DNA of 12,399 bases from assembly GCF_965118635.1 (NCBI RefSeq), contig NZ_CBCPHV010000021.1:1-12399 (forward strand). The letters run 5' to 3'. A model generated the notes under the pieces. It did no database searches. It saw only the letters and a program-made list of their open reading frames with translations, and was not told where the DNA came from. Positions 6,071-12,399 of the stretch are shown piece after piece; positions within the stretch are counted from its first letter, which is position 1; the number at the start of each line of letters is the position of its first letter. Both the position numbers and the translations under genes were made by a program. This DNA is from Empedobacter brevis_A (GTDB lineage: Bacteria > Bacteroidota > Bacteroidia > Flavobacteriales > Weeksellaceae).

Positions 6071-6526
6071 ATGAATTACATTGATGTAAAAGAAGCTTGT
6101 AAAAAAACAAATAAAAGTGAAAAAACAATAAGAAGATTATTTTCTAAAGAAGAATCTAAGCCATATATTCAAAAAAAAGGGAATAAAAACCTTATTGAAG
6201 TAAATTATCTTTTTTCAATTTACGAAGCTGTAAAAGATAACCAAAAAGAGCATAGTCAAAACATAGACATGACTAACATTAGTCCTGCTCAAGAAGAATT
6301 TAATGAATTAAAGACTAAACTAGCTTTATATGAGCAAGAAATACGTTTAAATAAAGCTATACATGAACAAGAATTAAAAAATAAAGACTTGCTTTTACAA
6401 GAAAAAGAGGGTAGAATTATGGATTTACAAAAAACAATTCTTTTGTTAGATGCTCCTAAAAAAGATGTTGATTTAGAACAGCCTATACATATTCCAGAAA
6501 ATAAAAAAAAGTGGTGGCAGTTTTAG
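6071..6526 (+). CDS. Replication-associated HTH/coiled-coil protein
   Basis: The 151-residue product has an N-terminal helix-turn-helix (about 3-50: YIDVKEACKKTNKSEKTIRR, then a wing at GNKNLIEVNYLF), a linker, a long charged coiled coil (about 74-125) and a basic-aromatic end (KKKWWQF). This HTH plus coiled-coil layout next to a Rep_3 gene is common on small Gram-negative plasmids, where such proteins are annotated as plasmid replication DNA-binding proteins; their exact job is unclear. It lies 58 bases after rep in the same direction with a hairpin between, so it is probably in the rep transcript. It may help copy-number control or partition. No nuclease or relaxase motif is seen. Confidence 0.75.
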   Translation: MNYIDVKEACKKTNKSEKTIRRLFSKEESKPYIQKKGNKNLIEVNYLFSIYEAVKDNQKEHSQNIDMTNISPAQEEFNELKTKLALYEQEIRLNKAIHEQELKNKDLLLQEKEGRIMDLQKTILLLDAPKKDVDLEQPIHIPENKKKWWQF

Positions 6527-6722
6527 ATTTATAAAGATTTAGTTCTACTAAATTTAATAAAACGAGGCGTTTTATACTACTTGCTTATATTGTATAATGT
6601 TTTTTGTCTGTTTTGAATATCCTTACTAAACAGTAAAATGCGGTTTTCCGAGCGTTTTTAAACACAAACTCATTTATCCAAAACGGCACTTGTTTAAAAT
6701 CAGCATTTTAACCTAAAAATTA
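6527..6722. other. Intergenic region with a terminator-like hairpin
   Basis: ATAAAACG (6557-6564) pairs with CGTTTTAT (6568-6575) around a 3-base loop, a likely end of the rep transcript although the T-run is weak. TAAAATGC (6635-6642) and GCATTTTA (6703-6710) form a wide inverted repeat enclosing a GC-richer core (TGCGGTTTTCCGAGCG). No gene is seen. Confidence 0.45.
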
Positions 6723-6750
6723 TTGGTAGATAATAATACTTATGTTAAGT
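6723..6750 (+). repeat. Xer/pdif-like site left of fic
   Basis: The site reads TTGGTAGATAA, spacer TAATAC, TTATGTTAAGT. The right arm is identical to those at 8002-8012 and 8738-8748 and differs from the E. coli XerD arm by one base. It marks the border between the replication backbone and the first cassette. Confidence 0.7.
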
Positions 6751-6783
6751 AATAAATACGCATTTTTAAACAAGAGTAATATT

Positions 6784-6791
6784 TACCTTTG
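6784..6791 (+). promoter_or_regulatory. -7 box of the fic gene
   Basis: TACCTTTG matches the Bacteroidota box TAnnTTTG exactly and lies 62 bases before the fic ATG, inside the cassette. No good TTG -33 element is seen. Confidence 0.45.
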
Positions 6792-6853
6792 ATGTTATTT
6801 CGAGAGTAATTTTTTTATATTTTTACACTCGTTAATAAATCAATACTGAAGAA

Positions 6854-7939
6854 ATGATTGAATTCAATAGGAAAACACCATATAACAATCTGCCTCTATT
6901 ACCACCTGAAAATGATATTGAAACTAAAAACGTATTAAAGAAAACTATTTCAGCTGGTCGAGCATTAGCTCAATTAAATGGTACTTTATTAAATCTACCG
7001 AACCCTACATTATTTTTAGATACAATCTATTTACAAGAAGCAAAAGCTAGTTCGGAAGTTGAAAATATCATAACAACAAATGATGAATTATATCAATCAT
7101 TCGTTTCTGAAAAAAAAATAGAAAACTCTCCTACTAAAGAAGTTTTAAGTTACAAAGAAGCTCTTTGGTTAGGATTAGAAGAATTAAAAAATAAACCATT
7201 CATAACTACAAATCTTTGCATTAAAATTGTTCAATGTATCAAACAGAATAATTCATCAATAAGAGTAACACCAGGTACAACTTTAACAAATAATCAAGGA
7301 GAAGTTATTTACACTCCTCCTAGTGGAGAATCAATTATTAGAGAGAAATTAGCTAATCTAGAACAATTCATCAATAATGACAATAATCTTGACCCTTTAA
7401 TTAAAATGGCACTATTACATTATCAATTTGAGGCTATACATCCATTTGCTGATGGAAATGGTAGAACAGGAAGGATATTACTTTTATTATATTTAAAACT
7501 ATCTGGATTATTAGAAGTTCCTGCTATTTACTTAAGTGAATATATCATTCAGAATAAACAAGATTACTATGAAAAATTAAGAGATGTTACCGAAAATAAC
7601 AATTGGGAAGGTTTTATTTTATATATGCTCGATATGATTGAAAATACAGCTTTAAAAGGATTAGATCGTTTAAATTTAATAACAAATGCAATGGAAGAAA
7701 TGACCATTGAAATTAAAACGAAATTACCTAAAATTTATTCCAAAGACTTAATTGAGATTTTATTTAAACTTCCTTATACAAAAAGACAGAATTTAATTGA
7801 TGAAAATCTAGGAACTGCTAAAACTGTAGGTAATTACTTAATTGCTCTAGAAGAAAATGGAATACTCCAATCAATTAAAATAGGAAAAGAGAAACTTTAT
7901 CTTAATCATAAATTATTAAAGATACTTGAAGATAAATAG
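6854..7939 (+). CDS. fic: Fic-family protein adenylyltransferase with N-terminal self-inhibition motif
   Basis: This 361-residue protein has three parts. A Fic_N-type N-terminal region (about 1-90) carries the inhibitory motif S66-S67-E68-V69-E70-N71, which matches (S/T)xxxE(G/N) of class II Fic proteins. A Fic core (about 115-260) has a flap at TPGTTLTNNQGEVIYTPP and the complete catalytic motif H196-PFADGNGRTG-R207. A C-terminal winged helix lies at about 285-358. Fic enzymes move AMP from ATP to hydroxyl side chains of target proteins; E70 would block ATP binding until relieved. Because the inhibitor is built in, no separate antitoxin is needed, and none is present. It is alone in a cassette with its own -7 box and terminator. 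The winged helix may give DNA binding or self-regulation. The target is unknown. All key residues are intact, so activity is expected. Confidence 0.93.
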   Translation: MIEFNRKTPYNNLPLLPPENDIETKNVLKKTISAGRALAQLNGTLLNLPNPTLFLDTIYLQEAKASSEVENIITTNDELYQSFVSEKKIENSPTKEVLSYKEALWLGLEELKNKPFITTNLCIKIVQCIKQNNSSIRVTPGTTLTNNQGEVIYTPPSGESIIREKLANLEQFINNDNNLDPLIKMALLHYQFEAIHPFADGNGRTGRILLLLYLKLSGLLEVPAIYLSEYIIQNKQDYYEKLRDVTENNNWEGFILYMLDMIENTALKGLDRLNLITNAMEEMTIEIKTKLPKIYSKDLIEILFKLPYTKRQNLIDENLGTAKTVGNYLIALEENGILQSIKIGKEKLYLNHKLLKILEDK

Positions 7940-7946
7940 ATAGAAT

Positions 7947-7991
7947 AAGCCATAAAAAAATCCTTATTATTGGGAGTCTTTTTTATGGCTT
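7947..7991 (+). terminator. Terminator of fic, overlapping the next Xer-like site
   Basis: AAGCCATAAAAAA (7947-7959) pairs with TTTTTTATGGCTT (7979-7991), a 13-bp stem. The right arm runs into the left arm (7985-7995) of the Xer-like site, so the last seven stem bases are also part of that site. The A/T pairs supply the U-tract. It may act on both strands. Confidence 0.75.
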
Positions 7992-8012
7992 ATAATAAGA
8001 GTTATGTTAAGT
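7985..8012 (+). repeat. Xer/pdif-like site between fic and the hig cassette
   Basis: The site reads ATGGCTTATAA, spacer TAAGAG, TTATGTTAAGT. The right arm is identical to the sites on either side. It agrees better with dif in this orientation than in the opposite one. Confidence 0.72.
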
Positions 8013-8027
8013 GAATACGTTTTGTAA

Positions 8028-8051
8028 AATAGTAACTTTTAAGTTACTATT
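8028..8051 (+). promoter_or_regulatory. Operator of the hig-type operon
   Basis: AATAGTAACTT (8028-8038) and AAGTTACTATT (8041-8051) form a near-continuous palindrome ending five bases before the toxin start. A loose promoter box (TACGTTTTG, 8016-8024, one extra base from TAnnTTTG) lies just upstream. The HTH antitoxin at 8400 would bind here to repress its own operon. Confidence 0.7.
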
Positions 8052-8056
8052 GTGTC

Positions 8057-8410
8057 GTGAAGGTAAGAGAAGTTATAGCATTTAAAAACTATTTTGAAGA
8101 TTTCTTAAAAGATCAACCACAAAAAGTACAGGATAAAATCTTTAAAATAATTGAAGCTATTGAAACTCTAGAACGTGTTCCATCAAACTATTTAAAACAT
8201 TTAGTTGGAACTGAAGGATTATATGAAGCTAGAATTCAATTAGGATCTAACATTTGGAGAGTGTTTTGTTTCTTTGATGGAGAAAAATTAGTAGTGTTAA
8301 TGAATGGATTCCAAAAAAAGACCCAAAAAACACCTAAAAATGAAATAGAAAAAGCTTCTAAAATAATGGTTGAGTATTACGAACAAAAATCAAAAAGAAA
8401 TGGAAACTAA
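8057..8410 (+). CDS. higB: HigB/RelE-superfamily toxin (phage Gp49-like)
   Basis: The 117-residue protein matches the Gp49-like branch of RelE toxins. It has an N-terminal helical pair (about 10-40), then the strands LYEARIQLGSNIWRVFCFF (55-73) and LVVLMNGFQKKTQKTP (77-92), and a C-terminal helix with EIEKASKIMVEYY. The conserved R (58, 67), the GFQKKTQKTP basic strand and the final helix are the usual features of these ribosome-dependent mRNA interferases. It starts at GTG 8057, five bases past the operator; no nearby in-frame ATG fits better. The gene order, toxin first and HTH antitoxin second, is the HigBA order. It overlaps the antitoxin start by 11 bases, so translation is coupled. It probably stabilises the plasmid or its cassette. 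Confidence 0.9.
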   Translation: MKVREVIAFKNYFEDFLKDQPQKVQDKIFKIIEAIETLERVPSNYLKHLVGTEGLYEARIQLGSNIWRVFCFFDGEKLVVLMNGFQKKTQKTPKNEIEKASKIMVEYYEQKSKRNGN

Positions 8411-8690
8411 AAGCTGGAAAGATATTAAAAATGATGTTTATGGTTCTGTTGGTACAGAAAGAAGAGACGAATTGGAAAGGGAATTTGAATCTTTTAAAAT
8501 AGGATTACTATTAAAAAAAGCTCGTGAAGACAAACATTTGACACAACTAGAACTTGCAGAATTGGTAGATAAAAAACGTGAATACATTTCACGAATTGAA
8601 AATAATGGAAGTAATTTAACTCTTAAAACTTTATTTGATATAGTAGAAAAAGGGTTAGGTGGAAAAGTAAAAATATCGATTGAAATATAA
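8400..8690 (+). CDS. higA: HigA-type XRE-family HTH antitoxin
   Basis: The 96-residue product starts at ATG 8400, which overlaps the toxin stop. A longer frame from a TTG at 8370 is possible but less likely. The N-terminal 35 residues are charged and helical. A Cro/C1-type helix-turn-helix follows at about 37-90: LLLKKAREDKHLTQLELAEL, then VDKKREYISRIENN and a helix at LKTLFDIVEKGLG. The product should neutralise the upstream HigB-like toxin and, with it, repress the promoter through the palindrome at 8028-8051. The operon ends in a strong terminator and lies between two Xer-like sites. Confidence 0.9.
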   Translation: METKSWKDIKNDVYGSVGTERRDELEREFESFKIGLLLKKAREDKHLTQLELAELVDKKREYISRIENNGSNLTLKTLFDIVEKGLGGKVKISIEI

Positions 8691-8694
8691 CCGA

Positions 8695-8720
8695 AAAACC
8701 TCCTAAATGGAGGTTTTTTT
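8695..8720 (+). terminator. Rho-independent terminator after the hig-type operon
   Basis: AAAACCTCC (8695-8703) pairs with GGAGGTTTT (8709-8717) around a TAAAT loop, ending in seven Ts (8714-8720). The stem is the same as at 2734-2755. The next Xer-like site begins one base later. Confidence 0.88.
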
Positions 8721-8748
8721 AGGCAGCATAATAAGAATTATGTTAAGT
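8721..8748 (+). repeat. Xer/pdif-like site right of the hig cassette
   Basis: The site reads AGGCAGCATAA, spacer TAAGAA, TTATGTTAAGT. The left arm shares its GCATAA end with E. coli dif. The spacer differs by one base from the site at 7985, so the hig cassette is flanked by nearly matching sites in the same orientation. Confidence 0.75.
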
Positions 8749-8999
8749 AATGAAATAGATTAAAAAAGTATCAATTGTAGAGTTTCGTTTTCCATGATTG
8801 AGAATTTAAAAATATTAAATAAAAATCTCGCTATTCATACAAATCCTATTTAAATACAATATACCATTAAAGAATTTATTACTTTTAACAAAGTAATTAT
8901 ACGATATACGGATATAGAGAATATTTCACGAAACTTTTCTATTATTTACTTCGTAAAGTACTATATTACAGGAAAGCTTAAAAAAAACAGACGCAAAAA
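8749..8999. other. Leader of the methyltransferase-like/HEPN gene
   Basis: The 251 bases hold no gene. ATTACTTT (8878-8885) and AAAGTAAT (8890-8897) form a perfect inverted repeat with a 4-base loop. A second short one, TTTAC/GTAAA, lies at 8945-8957. Either could be an operator. No exact TAnnTTTG box is seen. A purine-rich stretch (AGGAAAG, 8970-8976) is too far from the ATG to act as a normal ribosome binding site. Confidence 0.4.
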
Positions 9000-11222
9000 A
9001 TGACAATAGACGAATTGAATTCAAAAAATATAAAAACCTTAGCCGAATTTGAATTATTATCAAATCGTGGTCGACAAGAGGATTTATTCTTTGTGCCTGA
9101 CACTATATCAAATATAGTTGCAGACTTAGCAAATATTTCAGATCCAAAGAATGCTATTGTTCTTAATTCAAACTATGGCGAAATTTCTTCAAAACTTACT
9201 GAAATTGAAAATCTTGTAAATGTTGACGTAAATGCAAACAACATTGAACTTTCTAAATATCTAAACCCTAAACTAACATTTATAAATTCAGACCCTTTAA
9301 ATTATTCTTTATCTGACAAATTTGATCTTGTTGTTACATTTCCACCGCTTGGACAAAGACTTGAATTTAACGGAAGAAGAACTTCAAGCGAAATATTATA
9401 TATTGAAAAAGCACTTGAATTGCTTAATGAAAATGGCTTTGCCATTTTCATTTTATCAAGCAATTTCTTAACAGCACCAGTTTACTCTGAACAAAGAAAT
9501 TTAATTCTAAATAATTTTGGATTAAGCAAAATCTTATCATTACCGAAAGGAACAATCAGAAACACAGTGATTGAACTATCTATTTTAGTAGTAAGCAAAG
9601 CCAATGTTTCAAAAACGGATTATTACACTGTTAATCAGGGTTTTAATTTTAAAAATGCAAAACCAACTTTCTCAGTTTCCAAAGAAGAATTAGCCGAAAG
9701 ATGGGATTTTAATTTTCATAACCCCCAAAATCAAAAGTACCAAGAGCAATTAAACGAAAACAAAACCAAAAAGATTGAAGATTTAGTTGAAATTTGCCTT
9801 GGAAACTCTTTTAACCAAGATGAAAGGAAACCCAAAGGAACCTATAAAATTCTTTCGCCAAGAAATATTTTGAACGGTTTTCTTGAAGAAACAACAAGCG
9901 ATAATTTTATCGAAAGGGATAATTTCAATACAAGTGAACAAAAAGCAATCCTACGAAAAGGAGATATACTTTTTCCTCGATTCAACAGAGAAAAAGTTGC
10001 GATATATGTTCACAATTCAGATGACAATAAATTTATAGCTAATCAACATATTGTTATACTTCGTGGTATAAATGCTGAATATGTTGCAACTTACCTTAAC
10101 ACAGATAGCGGTTTAAATCTATTTAATCAACAAATTAAAAGACACGCAAAAGGTGCAACACTTCCAATAATATCATTACAAGACCTGAAAAATATTCAAA
10201 TCCCAATTCTTCCAATAGCAGATTTAGAATATGCTTCAAAAAGTAGACTTGAAAAATTATCGTATCAACAACTTCTTGATATAAAGGAGAAATACGATTT
10301 ATTAAAAACAAAGTATACAAATCTTAAAAATGAAAAAGCAGTTAGTCCACACGAGGAACAATTACAAAGTTTGCAAAATACTTTACAGCAAGTTTTATCA
10401 AATCAACAAGAACACACTCGAAAGCTTACTGTAATTGAAAATAAAATTGATGATATTAAAACTGTAATTCTCAGTTTATCTAATGATTTTAAAGAAATAC
10501 AAAATTTGCCACGTGAAATTGAAGAGAAAATATCACTATTAAACAAAAAATTGGAAGAACAAATTTCCAATCTGCATTTTGAACAAAAACAAATTGACAC
10601 GTATATCAAAGAAATTAAAAATTGGTTTGACTATTATGACTTATTAGAATTAAAAAGTCAAAAATATTTACCTGAAGCTGAATATATCTTTGACCACATT
10701 TCAAAACTTGACAATCCAGACTACTCACCTTTCATTCTTCAATATTGTAGAGCATTGGAAAACGAATTGTTAAGCAAAATATTTAGAGCTTATGTTCAAT
10801 CGCTCATTGATAGAAAAATTACTTTTGAAACGCAATTTGCTTGGGATTTAGGAAAAAAAGAATCAGGTAAACCAAATGATGAGAATACATTTAGGCTATC
10901 GAAGCATATTCAAAAGTGTCTTACTAAAAATACGGAAGAATGGTTTTTTGAATTAGGCTCAATGGAAGTGAATCTTAGATATTTAACAGGCAGAACAATT
11001 GAAAAAAGCCCGTTATTGCAAGATTTAAAATATTTTGTTTTAAACAGATTTGAAAAGGATCTTTTAAATATTGAATATCTTGACGATATAAAAACTATAA
11101 TCAGAGACTATCGAAATCAATCGGCACACCCTAATTTAATGGACACAGAAAAAGCAACGACATTTCACAAACAAATGAAAGAATGTTTAATCAATTTGAT
11201 GGAAAACTACAAGACAAAATAA
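9000..11222 (+). CDS. Fusion protein: degenerate N6-methyltransferase fold, HsdS-like recognition domain, coiled coil and HEPN-like domain
   Basis: This protein has 740 residues. Residues about 20-205 follow the HsdM/N6-adenine methyltransferase fold (FVPDTISNIVADL, then strands and a FAIFILSSNF strand). The SAM motif is altered (NSNYGEIS, 56-63, instead of DPxxGxG) and motif IV reads FPPL (114-117) instead of NPP(F/Y), so methylation is doubtful. Residues about 255-410 look like an HsdS target-recognition domain (EDLVEICLGNSF, LRKGDILFPRF, LPIISLQDLKNIQIPILPI). A long coiled coil spans about 415-545. The last ~195 residues are helical and contain R705-N-Q-S-A-H710, the RNxxxH motif of HEPN ribonucleases. 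No restriction subunit or separate antitoxin is nearby. A reasonable inference is a DNA-sensing protein with an RNase effector; alternatively the HEPN part may only mediate dimerisation. It is a single-gene cassette. Confidence 0.8.
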   Translation: MTIDELNSKNIKTLAEFELLSNRGRQEDLFFVPDTISNIVADLANISDPKNAIVLNSNYGEISSKLTEIENLVNVDVNANNIELSKYLNPKLTFINSDPLNYSLSDKFDLVVTFPPLGQRLEFNGRRTSSEILYIEKALELLNENGFAIFILSSNFLTAPVYSEQRNLILNNFGLSKILSLPKGTIRNTVIELSILVVSKANVSKTDYYTVNQGFNFKNAKPTFSVSKEELAERWDFNFHNPQNQKYQEQLNENKTKKIEDLVEICLGNSFNQDERKPKGTYKILSPRNILNGFLEETTSDNFIERDNFNTSEQKAILRKGDILFPRFNREKVAIYVHNSDDNKFIANQHIVILRGINAEYVATYLNTDSGLNLFNQQIKRHAKGATLPIISLQDLKNIQIPILPIADLEYASKSRLEKLSYQQLLDIKEKYDLLKTKYTNLKNEKAVSPHEEQLQSLQNTLQQVLSNQQEHTRKLTVIENKIDDIKTVILSLSNDFKEIQNLPREIEEKISLLNKKLEEQISNLHFEQKQIDTYIKEIKNWFDYYDLLELKSQKYLPEAEYIFDHISKLDNPDYSPFILQYCRALENELLSKIFRAYVQSLIDRKITFETQFAWDLGKKESGKPNDENTFRLSKHIQKCLTKNTEEWFFELGSMEVNLRYLTGRTIEKSPLLQDLKYFVLNRFEKDLLNIEYLDDIKTIIRDYRNQSAHPNLMDTEKATTFHKQMKECLINLMENYKTK

Positions 11223-11249
11223 AAAGCCAGCCTGTAACTCAAAGTTTGG

Positions 11250-11281
11250 TAAAACTATAACAGATATAAAGTATGTAAAGT
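11250..11281 (+). repeat. Degenerate Xer-like site C
   Basis: The left arm TAAAACTATAA (11250-11260) and the start of the spacer (CAGAT) match sites A and B, and so does the flank AACTCAAAGTTTGGT. The right arm is displaced: GTATGTAAAGT (11271-11281) lies 10 rather than 6 bases away. It looks like a site damaged by a 4-base insertion or by an old recombination event. Confidence 0.45.
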
Positions 11282-11287
11282 ACATAT

Positions 11288-11315
11288 AAAACCATGTTAA
11301 TTAGCATGTTTTTTT
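11288..11315 (+). terminator. Terminator after the fusion gene
   Basis: A short hairpin (CATGT, 11293-11297, with GCATG, 11304-11308, including one G-T pair, extended by A-T pairs) runs into seven Ts (11309-11315). It is weaker than the other terminators. Confidence 0.55.
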
Positions 11316-11321
11316 GTTCTA

Positions 11322-11345
11322 TACTACTAATTATATTTAGTAGTA
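11322..11345. repeat. Inverted repeat upstream of the GYF_2 operon
   Basis: TACTACTAA (11322-11330) and TTAGTAGTA (11337-11345) flank TTATAT. With its left flank TTCTA it resembles 1420-1450, which also follows a Xer-like site and terminator, so it may be a boundary element or an operator for the GYF_2 operon. Confidence 0.45.
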
Positions 11346-11520
11346 TATGCATTTTTCAATAATCCGAAAATTATCCATTTTAAATTAACTATATAGATTT
11401 ATTTTTTATGTTATTGTTTTTTTATTATAATTTTTTATATCATTGTTATAGCCTAATCATTAGGTTAATTAAAAACCAATTTCAAATTTTATTACAAACT
11501 CCCGTCATAAAACAATAACG

Positions 11521-12399
11521 ATGAATGAAGCATTAATTATCTTTTGTATAATCTGTATTATATTTCTAATGATTTCTGAAATTTTTGGAAGAGCAAAACA
11601 TATTGGAAGATGGTGGACATTTTTTTTATTAGTTGGAGGATTTTTACCTGGACTTTTAGCATTAATTTTTAGTCCATCAGCAAAAAAAGATCCAACAAAG
11701 GGTAGTAAAAATTATAAAATATGGGGAATCATTTCTTTAATTTTTGGTTTTTTAAACATTATTCCATTTGTAGCAACAGGTGGAAAACAAGGATATATTT
11801 TTATTGCATTAATAATATTGGGATTATATTTAATTCAACTTTCTAGTGGAAAAGTAATTAATTTAAATCCAAAATTTTATTTTGATAGATTGAAAATCAA
11901 CCTCTCTTCACAAAATCATTTTCCTCCAAAAATAAATGAAAGTACAAATGTTAAATATTTATATTTCATAATAATAGATGGTAATCAAGAAGGCCCTTTC
12001 ACTTTAGAACAATTAATTGAAAAGAAAATTAATGAAGAAACATTGGTTTGGAGAAAAGATTTGGATAATTGGAAAAAAGCTTCTGACATTGTAGAAATTA
12101 AAAATTTAATTGCATATAATCCTCCGCTATTTTATGAAACTTCTCACATATTACCTCCACCAATTGAAATTTTAGAAAGTTCTGATGAAATCATAACTAA
12201 TTCTTATGAAAAAAATAACGTAATTATTGATGGCAAAATTATTAAAATTGTAATTACTTCAATTATGTTTTCGTTTTTAACAATTCTATTAGCAAATCAT
12301 TTTTCAAATAAATGGTATTTTCTTATTGATAAAAATGATTATAGATACATAAGTTGGTTATCTTCAGAAGGTGATGATAGTCATAAAAAATATAAAGAG
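11521..12399 (+). CDS. GYF_2-domain multipass membrane protein, 5' part (gene continues at base 1)
   Basis: This is an ATG-started frame of 293 codons with no stop before the window ends. It joins in phase to base 1, which would give a 383-residue protein. Four hydrophobic segments lie near residues 3-22, 31-50, 67-86 and 91-107. A GYF_2-like (DUF4339) domain follows at about 145-195, showing the family pattern of an aromatic strand, a GPF turn (158-160) and a conserved W (177, 184). A fifth hydrophobic segment lies at about 240-262. GYF domains bind proline-rich peptides; the role of bacterial GYF_2 proteins is mostly unknown. The next gene, at 281, also has a GYF_2 domain, so the two probably form an operon and may work together at the membrane. 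An imperfect palindrome, CCTAATCATTAGG (11452-11464), lies upstream and could be an operator. No enzymatic motif is seen. Confidence 0.75.
   Translation, partial: MNEALIIFCIICIIFLMISEIFGRAKHIGRWWTFFLLVGGFLPGLLALIFSPSAKKDPTKGSKNYKIWGIISLIFGFLNIIPFVATGGKQGYIFIALIILGLYLIQLSSGKVINLNPKFYFDRLKINLSSQNHFPPKINESTNVKYLYFIIIDGNQEGPFTLEQLIEKKINEETLVWRKDLDNWKKASDIVEIKNLIAYNPPLFYETSHILPPPIEILESSDEIITNSYEKNNVIIDGKIIKIVITSIMFSFLTILLANHFSNKWYFLIDKNDYRYISWLSSEGDDSHKKYKE

Noticed and set aside
10135..10609. Two minus-strand frames (10135-10320 and 10403-10609)
   Set aside because: Both lie inside the 740-residue gene, antisense to its recognition and coiled-coil parts.
1..12399. tRNA, rRNA, transposase, integrase or relaxase genes
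   Set aside because: No cloverleaf, rRNA-like segment, DDE/HUH motif or terminal inverted repeats were found on either strand; Xer recombinases would have to come from the host.

Overview
The window looks like a complete, circular, AT-rich plasmid of about 12.4 kb from the Bacteroidota, most likely a flavobacterium. Supporting signs are the very low GC content, the lack of Shine-Dalgarno sequences before most genes, several TAnnTTTG boxes of the Bacteroidota -7 type, and a Rep_3-type initiator with iterons. Circularity is inferred. The open reading frame starting at 11521 runs off the right end without a stop, and the frame entering at base 1 continues in phase to a stop at 271-273. Joining the ends gives one 383-residue GYF_2 membrane protein.

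Backbone (about 2760-6720): a structured, nearly gene-free kilobase (2760-3780); a leftward Phd/YefM-type antitoxin gene (4160-4420) followed by an unrecognised 110-residue partner (3782-4114); an origin with three 20-bp iterons plus half-iterons and an 18-bp-arm inverted repeat over the rep promoter (4845-4979); the replication initiator gene (4996-6012); and a HTH/coiled-coil accessory gene (6071-6526).

Accessory part (about 6720 through the junction to 2760): five gene cassettes separated by 28-bp sites built like XerC/XerD (dif) sites, an 11-bp arm ending ATAA, a 6-bp spacer, and an 11-bp arm beginning TTATGT. The cassettes are (1) a solo Fic protein, (2) a HigB/HigA-type toxin-antitoxin pair, (3) a 740-residue fusion of a degenerate N6-methyltransferase fold, an HsdS-like target-recognition region, a coiled coil and a HEPN-like C-terminus, (4) two GYF_2 membrane proteins across the junction, and (5) a protein of unknown function with an HxxxRH motif. 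This resembles the pdif modules known from Acinetobacter plasmids. The layout suggests that a small iteron plasmid gathers toxin-like and defence-like cassettes by Xer recombination.

The most interesting points are the run of Xer-like sites in a Bacteroidota plasmid, the methyltransferase-like/HEPN fusion with altered catalytic motifs, and the Phd-like antitoxin paired with an unrecognised protein. Everything here comes from reading the sequence; no database comparison was made.
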